Source: Emydura subglobosa (Eukaryota > Chordata > Testudines > Chelidae). Taken from it: 64,000 nt of DNA. The stretch is from assembly GCA_007922225.1 (NCBI GenBank), contig ML679941.1, positions 56,073,849 to 56,137,848 on the forward strand. The letters run 5' to 3'. The notes beneath the pieces are model-generated. The model was not told the origin of the DNA. It made no database searches and was given only the letters and a program-made list of their open reading frames with translations. A program made the translations under genes and the position numbers. Of this stretch, positions 1 to 12,000 are shown piece after piece (the first letter of the stretch is position 1; each line of letters begins with the position of its first letter).

Positions 1-23
1 TCTTTACCATCTCTGATCAAACT
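1..23 (+). CDS. LGR5: LGR5 exon (partial, LRR unit), 3' end only
   Basis: The window opens inside an exon. Bases 1-23 read SLPSLIK plus two bases of the next codon, followed by the donor GTAAGT at 24-29. SLPSLIK followed by LDLSSN is the end of one leucine-rich repeat and the start of the next. The split codon CT|G is completed by the first base of the exon at 2843. Confidence 0.88.
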
Positions 24-3000
24 GTAAGTATTTCCTCATTTAAGTTATTTTTTCATATTTTTTGTTGCAAAAGCATGCACGGTTTAATAGTTTGGGACAG
101 CAGAAATTCTGGTTCTACAGATACTGACTGTGACTCTATGCGTAATCCTTCTGGGCTGTTGAACACCCGCTCTAGATATTTGCTTCTTCACATCTCCCCC
201 ATTCACATAAATTTTAGAGGAAATAATTTCCACTCATGACTGTATATAAAAACTATCTCGCCCTGATAATGTTGGGTGTTTAGAGCATGTCAGCATGGCC
301 CACTTTTCTTTCCTTCTGCTTGCTAGTGTTTTTATCCCTTGTAGCTGAGACCAGCAGGGTTTCCAGTTATTTTTAGAATATTTGCAGAACCAGGAATAAG
401 GAACTTGAATCAGAATTAAACAGGTCACTGTCTTATTAATTGTTCTAACTTTGTTTCAGCAGTTCTAATGTGATGAAAAAAATATGCTTTATTAGTAACT
501 ATCATCACAGTAAATAGCTTAGTAGTTTAAGCATCAGATGTCCAGTTTTGCAGTCCTTGCTCACAATTAGTTCCAAGACTTCATTAACTTTCACCTGCCT
601 TCCACTGCAATTGGAATGCCTCTTTAAGGAAACTCCCTAGGGCAACAGGTGGCTGGGGAAGAGCTGCTAGCATGGCCACATTGGAGCCACGCTGCCCAGG
701 AGCTGGGGTTTTAAGTGCCCCTGGGGGCAGAGTGCTTGCACCTCCTTAAAGCTGCCTCACGTGGTTTTCCCAGGATCCATTGCTTTTATAGGCCACCCCA
801 CCCCCATCTTTTTCTGTTGGTGGGAAAAGCTTCCTTTCTCAGTGGAATGACTGGGAGAGAAGTCTCTGGAAAAAGAATCCCACATTTATCTCTTTCACTG
901 GCTCTTAAGGGTTTCCCTTCAGGAGAGAGTGAGTGAAGCCTGAGAAATGGATCAGGGACCCCACTGCTACCCGCAGTATGGTAAGGAGTGATTTTAGCCA
1001 GTGCCAGTGTCAAACAATCAGAGAGGCTTACAGAAAAATATCCTTTAACACAGTCAGGTGGAGGGCCAATAGTAGCAGGAGACTTGGAGCAAAATCCTGA
1101 CCCTATTGATGTCAATGAAAGTTTTGCCATTGACTTGACTAGGACCAGGATTTCACCCTTCGTATTTAACTATGTTGCTGCTGGCAACTCCAGTACCGAT
1201 AAACATGTGCCTAGTACTTCCTGATGAACTACGGATTTCCACCAACATTCCTGTAAGCAGCCACATGGACAATTCTGTGCATCCTTGACAGTTGGCCTGA
1301 CTTTCTGACCCACCATTCTCCTTCCTTTGACCAGATTTTCAAAGCAAAAAACAAGGATACTTATGCAGGAGAAATGGGAAGAAAAAAGAAAATCTGTGAC
1401 ACCGTAGAGGGCAATCACAGCCTCTTCTCTGACTCCTATTCAGCTCCTACCCTCCTATCTCACCCTACTTTCTTCCCCCAGGCCACTCACTACCACCCCA
1501 ATTCCCCACTCACCCACAGTCCACTCTGCCAACCCAAATCATCCCCCTTCAGTTCAGAACCTTCTCTTCAAGGTCCCTAAGTTTCTTCCCCTAACCCCAC
1601 CCCTTGCACCATTCTCTCACCTACCCCCACTAGGCTGAGGATTCCCCACATTCAGACACTTTCCCTCCCCAACTACCCCACAGCTCAGAACCTCCTACAG
1701 GTCTAGCCCTCCTCCAGGCTTATCACTATCTCAAAACTCCCCACTGTAGCTCTAGACATGTCCCCCACCCACCTGACTTGCCTCAGACTCAACAGACATA
1801 CACACCGCAGCTCAGGAGAGACCTCTGTCCATCTCACTTGGGTCAGAACCTAACCCCTACCATCCCACTCAGTAGTGTCTCTCAAACCCCATTCCTACCT
1901 ATTGCTAGCTGTGGAGAAGCAGGGGCAGAGGCAGCAGGGACAGATTGTGGCTGTAAGCAACGAGTGGGTGAAGAAAGACAGAGAACTTGCCTTTGTGGGG
2001 ATAAATGGAATTAGCTGCTGAAATCCCTACACTGATGGGCTCCTTTCTGCTGCCTGAAGCCTTGCTGACAACCATCCTCTCAGGCAGGCAGGTGTATTAC
2101 AACCACTAAGTCCTCCAGCCACACCAAAAGTTCCCCTGTGGCACCTTGCTGTACCACTATGGCATGGCTATGCTACACAGTGTCTATGCCAGACAGGACA
2201 TCATTAGTGAGGCTTAGCCCCAACAGCTTCTTTCATGTGACAACAGTGAATAACCACAGAAAGATCCACGTTCTAACATTGAACAAGGCACCTTCTTAGA
2301 ATAAGGAAAATAATATTCTTGTTAAGCTACTTATACTCACTCTCTGCTTCAGGTGGCATTTCTGCCTAGAATCTCCTCTGTCTCGGGTTGGGTTCCCACT
2401 CTAGCTTTAAAGAAAAAAGTACATGTATTCTCACAGTCCCTAATAACCAGCCAGTCTTGCTCAAAGGGGTTAAAAAGGGTTTATTCTAGTTCAAGTTGGG
2501 AATTGGCTCTCACTTGGCAACGTGCAGTTGCAGTGAACAGTCAATTTATTTTTAATTGATTACCTGTTCTCAAAAACCAGTGCCATGAGTGCAGGTCTTG
2601 GTAATAATTAACCCCCAGGGGGTACTGCTGAGCAAAATGCTGCCATGATCCAGCCACAGAGGCTGCTGGGAAAATGGGTGTATACTTGTGAAGAATGCTG
2701 CAGATCTTCTCTGCTAACTGGGAACCCTGTTTAATTTAATAGTCTTTGGTGAGGTTAAATTACTTGATTTAAAAAAAATAACATTTCTAGTGCTGGGGAA
2801 AAAAAAAAACATGTAAGCTGATTTTTATTTGCTATTATGCAGGGATCTGTCATCCAACCTTTTGTCCTCTTTTCCTGTGACTGGGCTACATGGTTTAACT
2901 CATTTAAAATTAACAGGAAATCATGACCTACAAAGTTTGATATCATCTGAAAATTTTCCAGAACTCAAGTGAGTATGTCATTAAGACAATAAGCCACATT

Positions 3001-6000
3001 TGTGTTCATGTGCAATAGAAGGTGTGTTACTGTGTAATGTTCATTGCTTCATACTGTATGGCATTGATCTGCAGTATTCAAACTAAAATAAATATGATAA
3101 AAATACGATAGACTCCTTTTATTACCCTCACTTTTAACTGAAGAAACTACAGTGGGCTTTGAAATCTTAACCCCAGTAGCTGCTTAGTATAATCCACATC
3201 TGCTTCCTGGTGATACATTTCAAAAACTGTTAAAATGATATTGTTCGCAGTTTAACAGTATGCTCTTCTTCCATTGACTGTGGTTACATAACTCCCATTA
3301 AATTTAATGGGAACTAACTAGATGCCAAGGGGAAAATATGCTCTTTAATGTACCAAAATACTTGACGATATTCATTTTATGCAGAAATAAACAGTTTTCT
3401 CTCAGATCTTTTGGTTAAAGTTTAAAGTTCAAAGGAGTAGTTTGTTATTGTTATTCAGCCCCTTAATTCTGATACAGTGTTTTTTGACTGGACATTGTAT
3501 GATATAGGAAGGAAGTGTTTTTTAGTGGTTATTCACAGCTCTGCCAATCACTGGATGACCTTGGGTAAGTCACATACAACCTGATCCTGTACCTTTGAAG
3601 TTAATGGGAGTTTTGCCACTGTCTTCATTTTCATAAGGATTGGGCCCTAACTCACTCTGTGCCTCAGTTTATCCATCAGTAATAATTATTATATACTACA
3701 CAGGAAAGTTGTAAGCCATAGGCCCTTTCCTGCAAAAACTTACACACATGATTAACTTTGCTACCCGGGGTAGTCATATTTGGGACTACTCAATGAACTT
3801 AATAAACTTAACTTAGTAAAGTTAAGCATGTGTGTAAGTATTGGCAGGATTGGGGCCTAATTACTTCAAGTTCTTAAAGTTTTTTGTCATCCTCAGCTGA
3901 AAGGTGCTAAGTGTAAATTATTATTACTTTATACCCCTGTAGATATCTGCAGTACGGAGTCCCATTTTTTCTTTTATGACGTGATTGAGTAGCATGTACA
4001 TTGTTAGGCCATCATTATATTCATCCTGCAAGACATTTATCCTATAGGAGGGGGACTATATCCTGGAAAGCAGGGGCTCTGGAAAGGATTTAGGGCTGCA
4101 GTTATCAAACTGGGGGTCAGAACCCCTCAAGGGGTCATGAGGTTATTATTGGGATTCACAAATTGTCAGCCCCCTCACATGCTGGGCTGCAGCTGTCAGC
4201 CCCATGCATGGCTGACAGCCAAAGCCCTTCAGAGATGGGTGGCCAGAGATCAGAGGCTGCTGGCAGGGTGCTCTGAAGGCAATGCCACTCCCAGCAGCAG
4301 CGCAGAAATAATGGTGCTATGGCATGGGGGGGTCATCACTTTTTGGGGAGGGCTCATCACAGCTTGAAATATTTTCAAAGGGGTTCCCAGAAAAAAAAGT
4401 TTGAGAACCCCCTGATTTAGGGGTCATAGTGGATAAGCAGATTAAGATGAGCTCCCAGTGCCCAAAAAGGGGCTAATTTGATTCTTGGGGATATAAACAG
4501 GGGGAATAATGAGTACAAATGAGGTAATTTCACCTCTGTATACGGCGTTAGTGAGACTGATACTGGAACACTGTATACAATTCTGGTGTCCACATTTAAA
4601 AATGACTGTTTAAAAATTGAAGAGGACACAGAAAAGAAACACAAAAATGATCCAAGGGCTGAAGAAAATGCCTTACACTGGAAGACTTAAAGAGCTCAAT
4701 CTCTTCAGCTTATCAAAAAGAAAACTGAGCAGTGACTTGATTATAATGTGTAAGTACCTTCATGTGAAGAAAATACTGGGTACTAAAGGGCTCTTTAATC
4801 TAAAAGAGAAAGGCAGAACAAGAACCAGTGGCTGGAGGCCGAAACCCAAGATATTCAAATTCAAGTTAGGGTCAATTTTATCAGGGAGGCCTAATAAACT
4901 ATTGGACCAAACTTTCAAGGGAAATCATGGATTCCCCATCTCTTGAAGTCTTCAACTGCCTTTCTGGAAGATCTGCTTTAGTCAAACACAAGTTATTAGG
5001 CCTACGGCAGGAGTAACTGGGTGAAATTCTACGGCCTGTGTTATACAGGCAGTCATCTTCTAATGGTCCCATCTGGTCGTAAAATCCGTGAAGCTATAAA
5101 AAGATGCTGAGTGCTCTCGACTCCCACTAGAGGGGATTTGCACCTTGCAAGAGTGCTCTCAACTCAACAGAGGTACTCAACGTCTTGCAGGGGCAGGCCT
5201 GTGGGTGCCGTGTATGCACATCTGTCCTGGTGTTTCTTCTCTCTCTCTGTCTTTGTCCATGCAGAAACGGATAAGACTTCTAAACAGATCGGACAGACTT
5301 CTGAAAAGTATTTTAACTATAATAAAAGCATTCACTCAAAATCAGCCTAGCTGTGATTATTATGAAAACATAGCACATGCCATGACATGCAGGCATAAGA
5401 GAACAGGGAATGTTCTTAGTGTAGCTGATTGCTGGACTGATTGAATTAAGTACAATTGTGAGTTCATTCTAAATATGGTTTTGTGCATTAGAAATGACGC
5501 ACTCCTCATAAATTAAAATCAAGTACATTGCTGCAAATACAACTAAATTACTCATGAAAGTTACATAAACTTATGAAGAAGTGAAAAGGAATCCCTTAAA
5601 TTCTTTGCAAAAACAGCTCCAAAAGAGTCTAGTCTTCCTTCAACGAACATGTCTAACTCTGATTGGGATTAATAGGAGTTAGGTGCATGCAACCAGTAAA
5701 GAACAGAGGTGAAATCCTGACCCCATTCAAGTCCAGCGAAGTTTTGCCATTGACTTCTGTGGGGCCAGGATTTCACCTGAGAGCTTTCAAGTGACTCTTC
5801 AAAGCACTGAACTTGAACAGAGAACTAGCACAAAGTTTCATCCTTCATAACTGGTGGCGTTACACTTGTTTGCAAATCTAAGGACCAAATCCTGGGGAAG
5901 GAGCTCACAACTCAGCTCATGAATAGAGACAGGCATCCTGAGACTGAGAGGTGGAATTCTTAGCCCCACTTCCAGTAATGGCACAGCAATTATCACCTGG

Positions 6001-9000
6001 CCATGTGCACTATAGCAAGGAAAAAGAATAAATGCTGTCTGCTTCTCCTTCCCTCTTCTCTGTCCCATGGGGTTTGGTTCAGCGGTTTGGCATCACTCAC
6101 AACTCCCAGGCCATCCCCCCTGGACTACTCACCATTCCCTGACCATGATCATCTCCTACCTTATAATGTGAACAGCTACAGAGTTCTTCCTGCAAGGGCT
6201 CTCTGCTTCTTAAACCATTCACACAAAGAAAAAGAGGCTTACCAGTAGCATGGACTCTGTAAGTAAAATAGGCTTCATACACAAATTCTAACTCAAACGC
6301 TGAATTTCTACCTACAATTGTGAATTTTTAAGAATCAAATATTTTATTTCGACAGTTAAAATCTAATCTTCACCCAGATTTTTATCTGTTTAAAGTTAAA
6401 CTGCCAGCAGCAGCTAAATATCAAAGATGTAAAAGAGATCTGTGTTCTTCTTTAAGAGTAGTCAGTCAGTTATTTATTCTGTCTTTAGAGTAGAAGGAAG
6501 TGGGTCCAGGCATTTGTTGTGAAGCGTAAAGTTGAATCTCTGGTGTGGTGTGATATGGTTCAATTCCAACTTTTATATTAGTTTTGAATTTTTTAGTTAT
6601 TTTTGAATTTTTTAAAACATTTTTTGCAAGATGGTTCATTAGAAGATGATGAGAAAGAGGTTCTTTTGTGACCAGGAGAAGCTGATGTCTATTAGCTCAG
6701 AGGAAATTGGCACTGGCTGTGTCTCAACATATTTGGATCTGCTGACTGACTTTCTGGCCATATACTTTTTAAATTGCTTAATGGACAGGACTTTCCAGAC
6801 TAACATTTACTGAAAGAAGAAGATCTTCATTTTTATGAGATTTAACCCATTGGACTACCAATTAACTCTGGGAAATAGGGCCTTGTTTAGGTTTGTCAAA
6901 GGGATTCTGGGAGGAACTACAAAGGTGGTGAGAAATAAAAGCCGTGCCCTTTAAAAAGTGGTAACTGAGAAGGCTCTGGCTCCTGGCCACATTACCTAGA
7001 AGCCATGGAACATTACAATGCTTGAGGTCTATGTTTCCTACCCCATGACTGAAAACTCTAAACTCAGTGGGGTAGGAATCCAGCACAGCTGAAGAAGCGT
7101 ATCAAAGAAGCGTCCTAGTCAGCTAATTACCATTAATCAGTGGAGCTGAAAAACCCACCAGCTGATCTTTTTCAAAGCAATATTAACCTCTTCCAAAGCT
7201 GCATGAAACCACAAGAATCATAATAGCCATCTTGCAAAAGGATGGACTTTTTATTTTACGTATCTATTTTTGTCAGCAGAGGGACACTTCTGGGCTGACT
7301 CAAAGGTCTTGCGCCTTTTTTTTAACCCCAGTAGGTGACTGGTTGCTAGAAAGTGAAAGAGTGTGTGTGCATGCATGCGAACATACATGAGCCTATGCAA
7401 AAACGTATGTGGTTAAAACACACAGAGTTAATTTGAGGACAGCACCTAAGTTAGTCATTTCTCAGACATTTAATGACAGCCTTAACTGGGTCATCTCACT
7501 TTTTTAAAAGCTCACATACTGGGGAATTTCATGGGCTTGCAATTTTATGTTTAAGTTCTAAGAAATCATTATCTTCAAATAAAATTGTCTGTTAAAACTT
7601 TATTATCCTGAACTTTATTGGAGTATTTTAAAATGTCTTATGCAAATGTTTATACTGGGGACAGGCTTCAGGATTGCTATTGCTTCCACCTAATCACTGA
7701 AATCTGGACAAGTAGCTCCTTAGTTGGCATTTACATTGTAATTTAAACATTAGCGTTAGCTCAGGATTTTGGTTTGTTCCCCCTTTTTGCCAAGCCTTTG
7801 GCTAGACTAGAGCTCGAGTTTATCTCTGATTGGCATAAAGCCCTATTATTTGGGCTGATCGCTTTGTAGACAACCTCCTCCCCGGATTGCTCTTTAGAGT
7901 TCCTATAGGAATTATTTGCTCTATTGACTTATTTGATTAATCTGATAAGAAGAGTTACCAGATAATTTGATATGAATCCATTTTATTTCCATTTATGCTA
8001 TGTAGAGTAATTTTAGTGATGTGATTTTGTTATTTTTAGTTATTAATTGTTAGGCTTTAATTAACAGTTACAATTGGAAAACTATATAGGATTGAATATT
8101 TATTTATCAGAGGTAACAGCGTAGTTAACAAAGATAATCCATATACTTTTGGTCCATATAGTATAAGCACCTATAGTTTTTTCCAAACCCCTTTCAGAAT
8201 TTGCCCTATAATGTCTAATGAAAATAGAATTCAAAATGTACAAGAGACCTAGAATTTGTATAACAGTAAAAGAATGAGACCCATTGACTTAAAAACTGGT
8301 TAAGAGTCAGGAACACCAGTGTGCTAAAAGGAGTTATGGATGAGAATGCCCCTTGATAGTGTGCAAATGTGCTCATGATAATTATGGTAGCAAAACAATT
8401 TCCATTGTAACAACTTATTTTCACATGTTCTTAACTTTCAAATCATTAACCATTCAGTTTTAGAATTCTCCATTTTTTATCTCTACCCAAAGATGAACCC
8501 CATTCAGCTATTTTATAGTGGAGATGGGAGAAGTTTGAATCTGGACCCAAAATTCAGTCTTAACTTCTCCAAAATTTGTGGGGGTCGTGCTCTAAGGTTT
8601 TGGTTTTGCCTGTTATTGAGATAAGATTCAGCTAGGATATTTGGATCTCTCTCTCTCTCTCTCTCTCTCAAAGAAAAAAACTAAAAAAAATTACATGGAG
8701 AAAATTCAGTGAGTTAAAAAAGTTAAAATCACTAAAAGTCAGGAAATTAAAATATTGTTCTGACAGCAACATTCACTCAACTGCATTGCATGTCTATTCC
8801 TGCTTCATTAAATGTGCAGCTTAATATATTACTAATTATGTTATAAAATGTCCATAACAAAATATATAGGATGTGTGCAATGTATGAAATAAAATTGCTC
8901 TTGAAACCATTTGCATTTTCTGATTTTTTTGTCATTTTAACTATGCAACCCTAATGCTATATTAACAAAATAATTTTTTTAAAGGTTTGGCTATTTTCAC

Positions 9001-12000
9001 TTTCAGTTACAGTTATTTAATCTAGTTTATTTTCATCTACATTAACATTAGTGATGATGTATTACATTTTAAGTAAAGTACTGTAAAGTACTGTAACAAG
9101 TGTAATATATTTTTTATGTTAATGTACAGGGTCATGGAAATGCCTTATGCTTACCAGTGCTGTGCATTTGGAGCTTGTGAAAGCTACTACAAAATCCCCA
9201 GCCAGTGGAACAAAGATGAGAACAGCAGTGCTGATGATTTTCATAAGAAAGATACTGGAATGTTACACATTCAAGGTAAATAGTATTATCTCACTCTTTG
9301 CCTTCAAAACCAATGTAAGGCCCTGGATACTTCCTTTAAATCAATAGGAATTTTGCCATTGATTCTCATGGTAGGGAGATATAACTCTCAAAGTCTAAAC
9401 AAGAGTTTATTTACAATATCCTTTTAAAGGGACACTGTCAAGATGGATGAATCACCTGATTGACACATATTCCACCCCTGTCCCCTCCCCCCCCAATATT
9501 TAGTCATATCAATTATTCTATTGACTATGAAAAACAATCTGTCAGTCTGCTAATACAAGGCCTGTAGCAGTTTTAAAATCCCAGCCCTAGTTCTATGTGA
9601 TCAAACAACAGAAATCCTCACAATTAAGAGGGAGTGAAATGTTGCTGGCCAGTCATTCTACACAATAGATATCATGCATTTGGACAAATTGGAGAGTCCA
9701 GCGGAAGGCAACGAAAACAATTAGGAGGCTGGGGCACATGACTTATGAGGAGAGGCTAAGGGAACTGGGCTTATTTAGTCTGCCGAAGAGAAGAGTGAGA
9801 GGGGATTTGATAGCAGCCTTCAACTACCTGAAAGGGGATTCCAGGGAGGATAGAGCTAAGTGGTTTTCAGTGGTGGCAGATGACAGAACTAGGAGCAATT
9901 GTCTCAAATTGTAGTGAGGGAGATCTAGGTTGGATATTAGGAAAAACTTTTTCACGAGGAGGGTGGTGAAGCACTGGAATGGGTTACCTAGGGAGGTGGT
10001 GGAATCTCTATCCTTAGAGGTTTTTAAGGCCCAGCTTGACAAAGCCCTGGCTGGGATGATTTAGTTGGGGTTGGTCTTGTTTTGAGCAGGGGGTTGGACT
10101 AGATGACCTCCTGAGGTCCCTTCCAACCCTCATCTTCTATGATTCTATGATTTGTAAAGCAAGATGGTTCAGGGCTGGACTGTCACAATTTGCTGCTAGC
10201 CTTACAGTGGCAGTATGTGTTCTAGGCTAGCAAGCGCTGCTCATAGCAGCAGTACATACTTGGGAGTGGGATACAAGACACACAGCTCATTAGGGTTGTA
10301 AGATGTGGTGACATGGCATGACAGCCAGTGGCTTCTCTGAGCACTCCCTACATGCCAGGGAGAGATTTTGACCTCCACTGGTTGGAGTGGTTAGAGACTC
10401 TCTGTACCCTCGTCCTCTGCAGCACTTTTGTTTGTTACCGCAGACAGATGTGTGCCTATTACGCCATCCTGCTGGTGTCCATCCGATCTCCATTCTTGTG
10501 AGCCAGCACAAAGCTCAAATCTGACAAGATCTTTTTTCATTGAAGCCCAAGGGATTAGGGCCAGCAGGGATTGAAACTGGCAAACATGGAGCTAGAAGCT
10601 GGCACGTCAACAGATGTTGAACATGGACAACAAACATAACATCCAGGGTTACACTTGTCTGTGAATTGACACAACTCTGGAGCTGATATTTTAACACTCT
10701 ATCAGACAGTCCTCATACTGCAAATTAGGTTATCAAGGGGATGCTCTTTTAACTAATTATTTTCAGAAAAGTGATGATGCTAGTTTTTAGACTTATCCAC
10801 CCCAAGTAATTCAAAACCAAATGCATCTATGCCTGCTATTGCTTTGAGATTTGCAGACAAAGAGACAGCAAGACAAGGCCTTAAAGTAAATTATTACAAC
10901 CATATCCCTATATTCACACTAAGGAATTTACCATAAAACCAGAGTCTGACATCTCAGGGATTTTTTACCACAGATGAACGTGACTTTGAGGATTTTCTGC
11001 TTGACTTTGAAGAAGATTTGAAAGCCCATCATTCAGTGCAATGCTCACCCTCTCCAGGTATGAAACTGCCAGGCACATAGGAGACCTGATAAAGTTTCCC
11101 TTGATGTCTGAAACAAAGAACTGCTAAACTGTCCCTAAAATTAACTGCAGATCCATTTCTATGAAATTGCACCATAGTGTGCAATAATTTGGTGGGACAG
11201 AATTGTATTAGCCCACAATATAAGATTGAAACCCATGAAATGGTGTCAACTGCAATTACAGTGTACCTCTCCTATACACTGACTCCTGTGACTGTTTAAA
11301 CCAAAAGTTTCTCTCTGTGTCCTCAGATAAGTCTTCTCCTTCCTTTTGGTATAACAGAGCTGTGATCTCAAGTCTTTGGTTTTAGTTTAAGTGTTTGCTC
11401 ACATCCATTCCACGCTAAGTGTGCATACTCTGCATGTACCATTGCCAGAGACCTTTCCCTCAGAGGTATTCATCGGGCCAGCTCTAGCGCTTTCTGATGC
11501 CACGCACTTATGCACTGGTATAAAGGGCATTGCTGGCCTCACAACCTCTCAATTCCTTCTCACCGCCCATGACAGTTGCTGGAACATCTCCTCTTGCTTT
11601 GAGCAAGGTGCTTATCAGTGGTTTCTTCTGTGTATCATAGTTAGTCTACAGTTATAGTGTACATATTGTAAATAGTATTAGTGTAAATAGACCCCCACTC
11701 CTTATCATTAAGGGGCTCTCTTTGCTCCTGGGGCTGGGCATGCCTCGGTGCCCGGGCTTCAACCTTGTGCCTCTTGTGGTAAGCCTATGCCTGTGAGTGA
11801 CCTGCATTCCAATTGTTTGAAATGTCTGGACGAATCTCATGTGAAGACTGCTGCCAAAATTATCAGGACTTTAAGCCTGGCACAAAGAAGGACAGAGCAA
11901 TCAGGCTTAAAGGCTATCCTAATGAAAGTCACTCTTAGACTAGTTTCAGAACCAAGTCACTCAGTGCAAAGTGCTCCTCCAGCACTGTGCGCATCCCAGC

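Larger units (their letters stand above)
24..2842 (+). other. LGR5: LGR5 intron
   Basis: Intron between two LRR exons, with GTAAGT at the 5' end and TTATGCAG at the 3' end. It holds a hairpin repeat at 1091-1159 and a C-rich, pyrimidine-rich stretch at about 1425-1890. The GC-richer block at about 600-960 looks repeat-derived but I cannot name it. Short open frames here show no conserved protein features. Confidence 0.8.
2969..9129 (+). other. LGR5: LGR5 intron rich in old repeats
   Basis: Begins GTGAGT and ends ATGTACAG. It contains a MIR interrupted by a hairpin (3515-3710), a second palindrome (3720-3858), a hAT-like MITE (4099-4414), a CR1 3' end (4428-5092), a hairpin-like repeat at about 5105-5195, a family A hairpin (5709-5778) and a TC microsatellite (8646-8669). 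The stretches 5800-8640 and 8700-9100 are AT-rich, and I see nothing assignable in them. Confidence 0.8.

Noticed and set aside
1374..2014. Possible Pro/Ser-rich small proteins in the C-rich tract
   Set aside because: Low-complexity composition and loose tandem structure explain the open frames; no splice or start context supports them.
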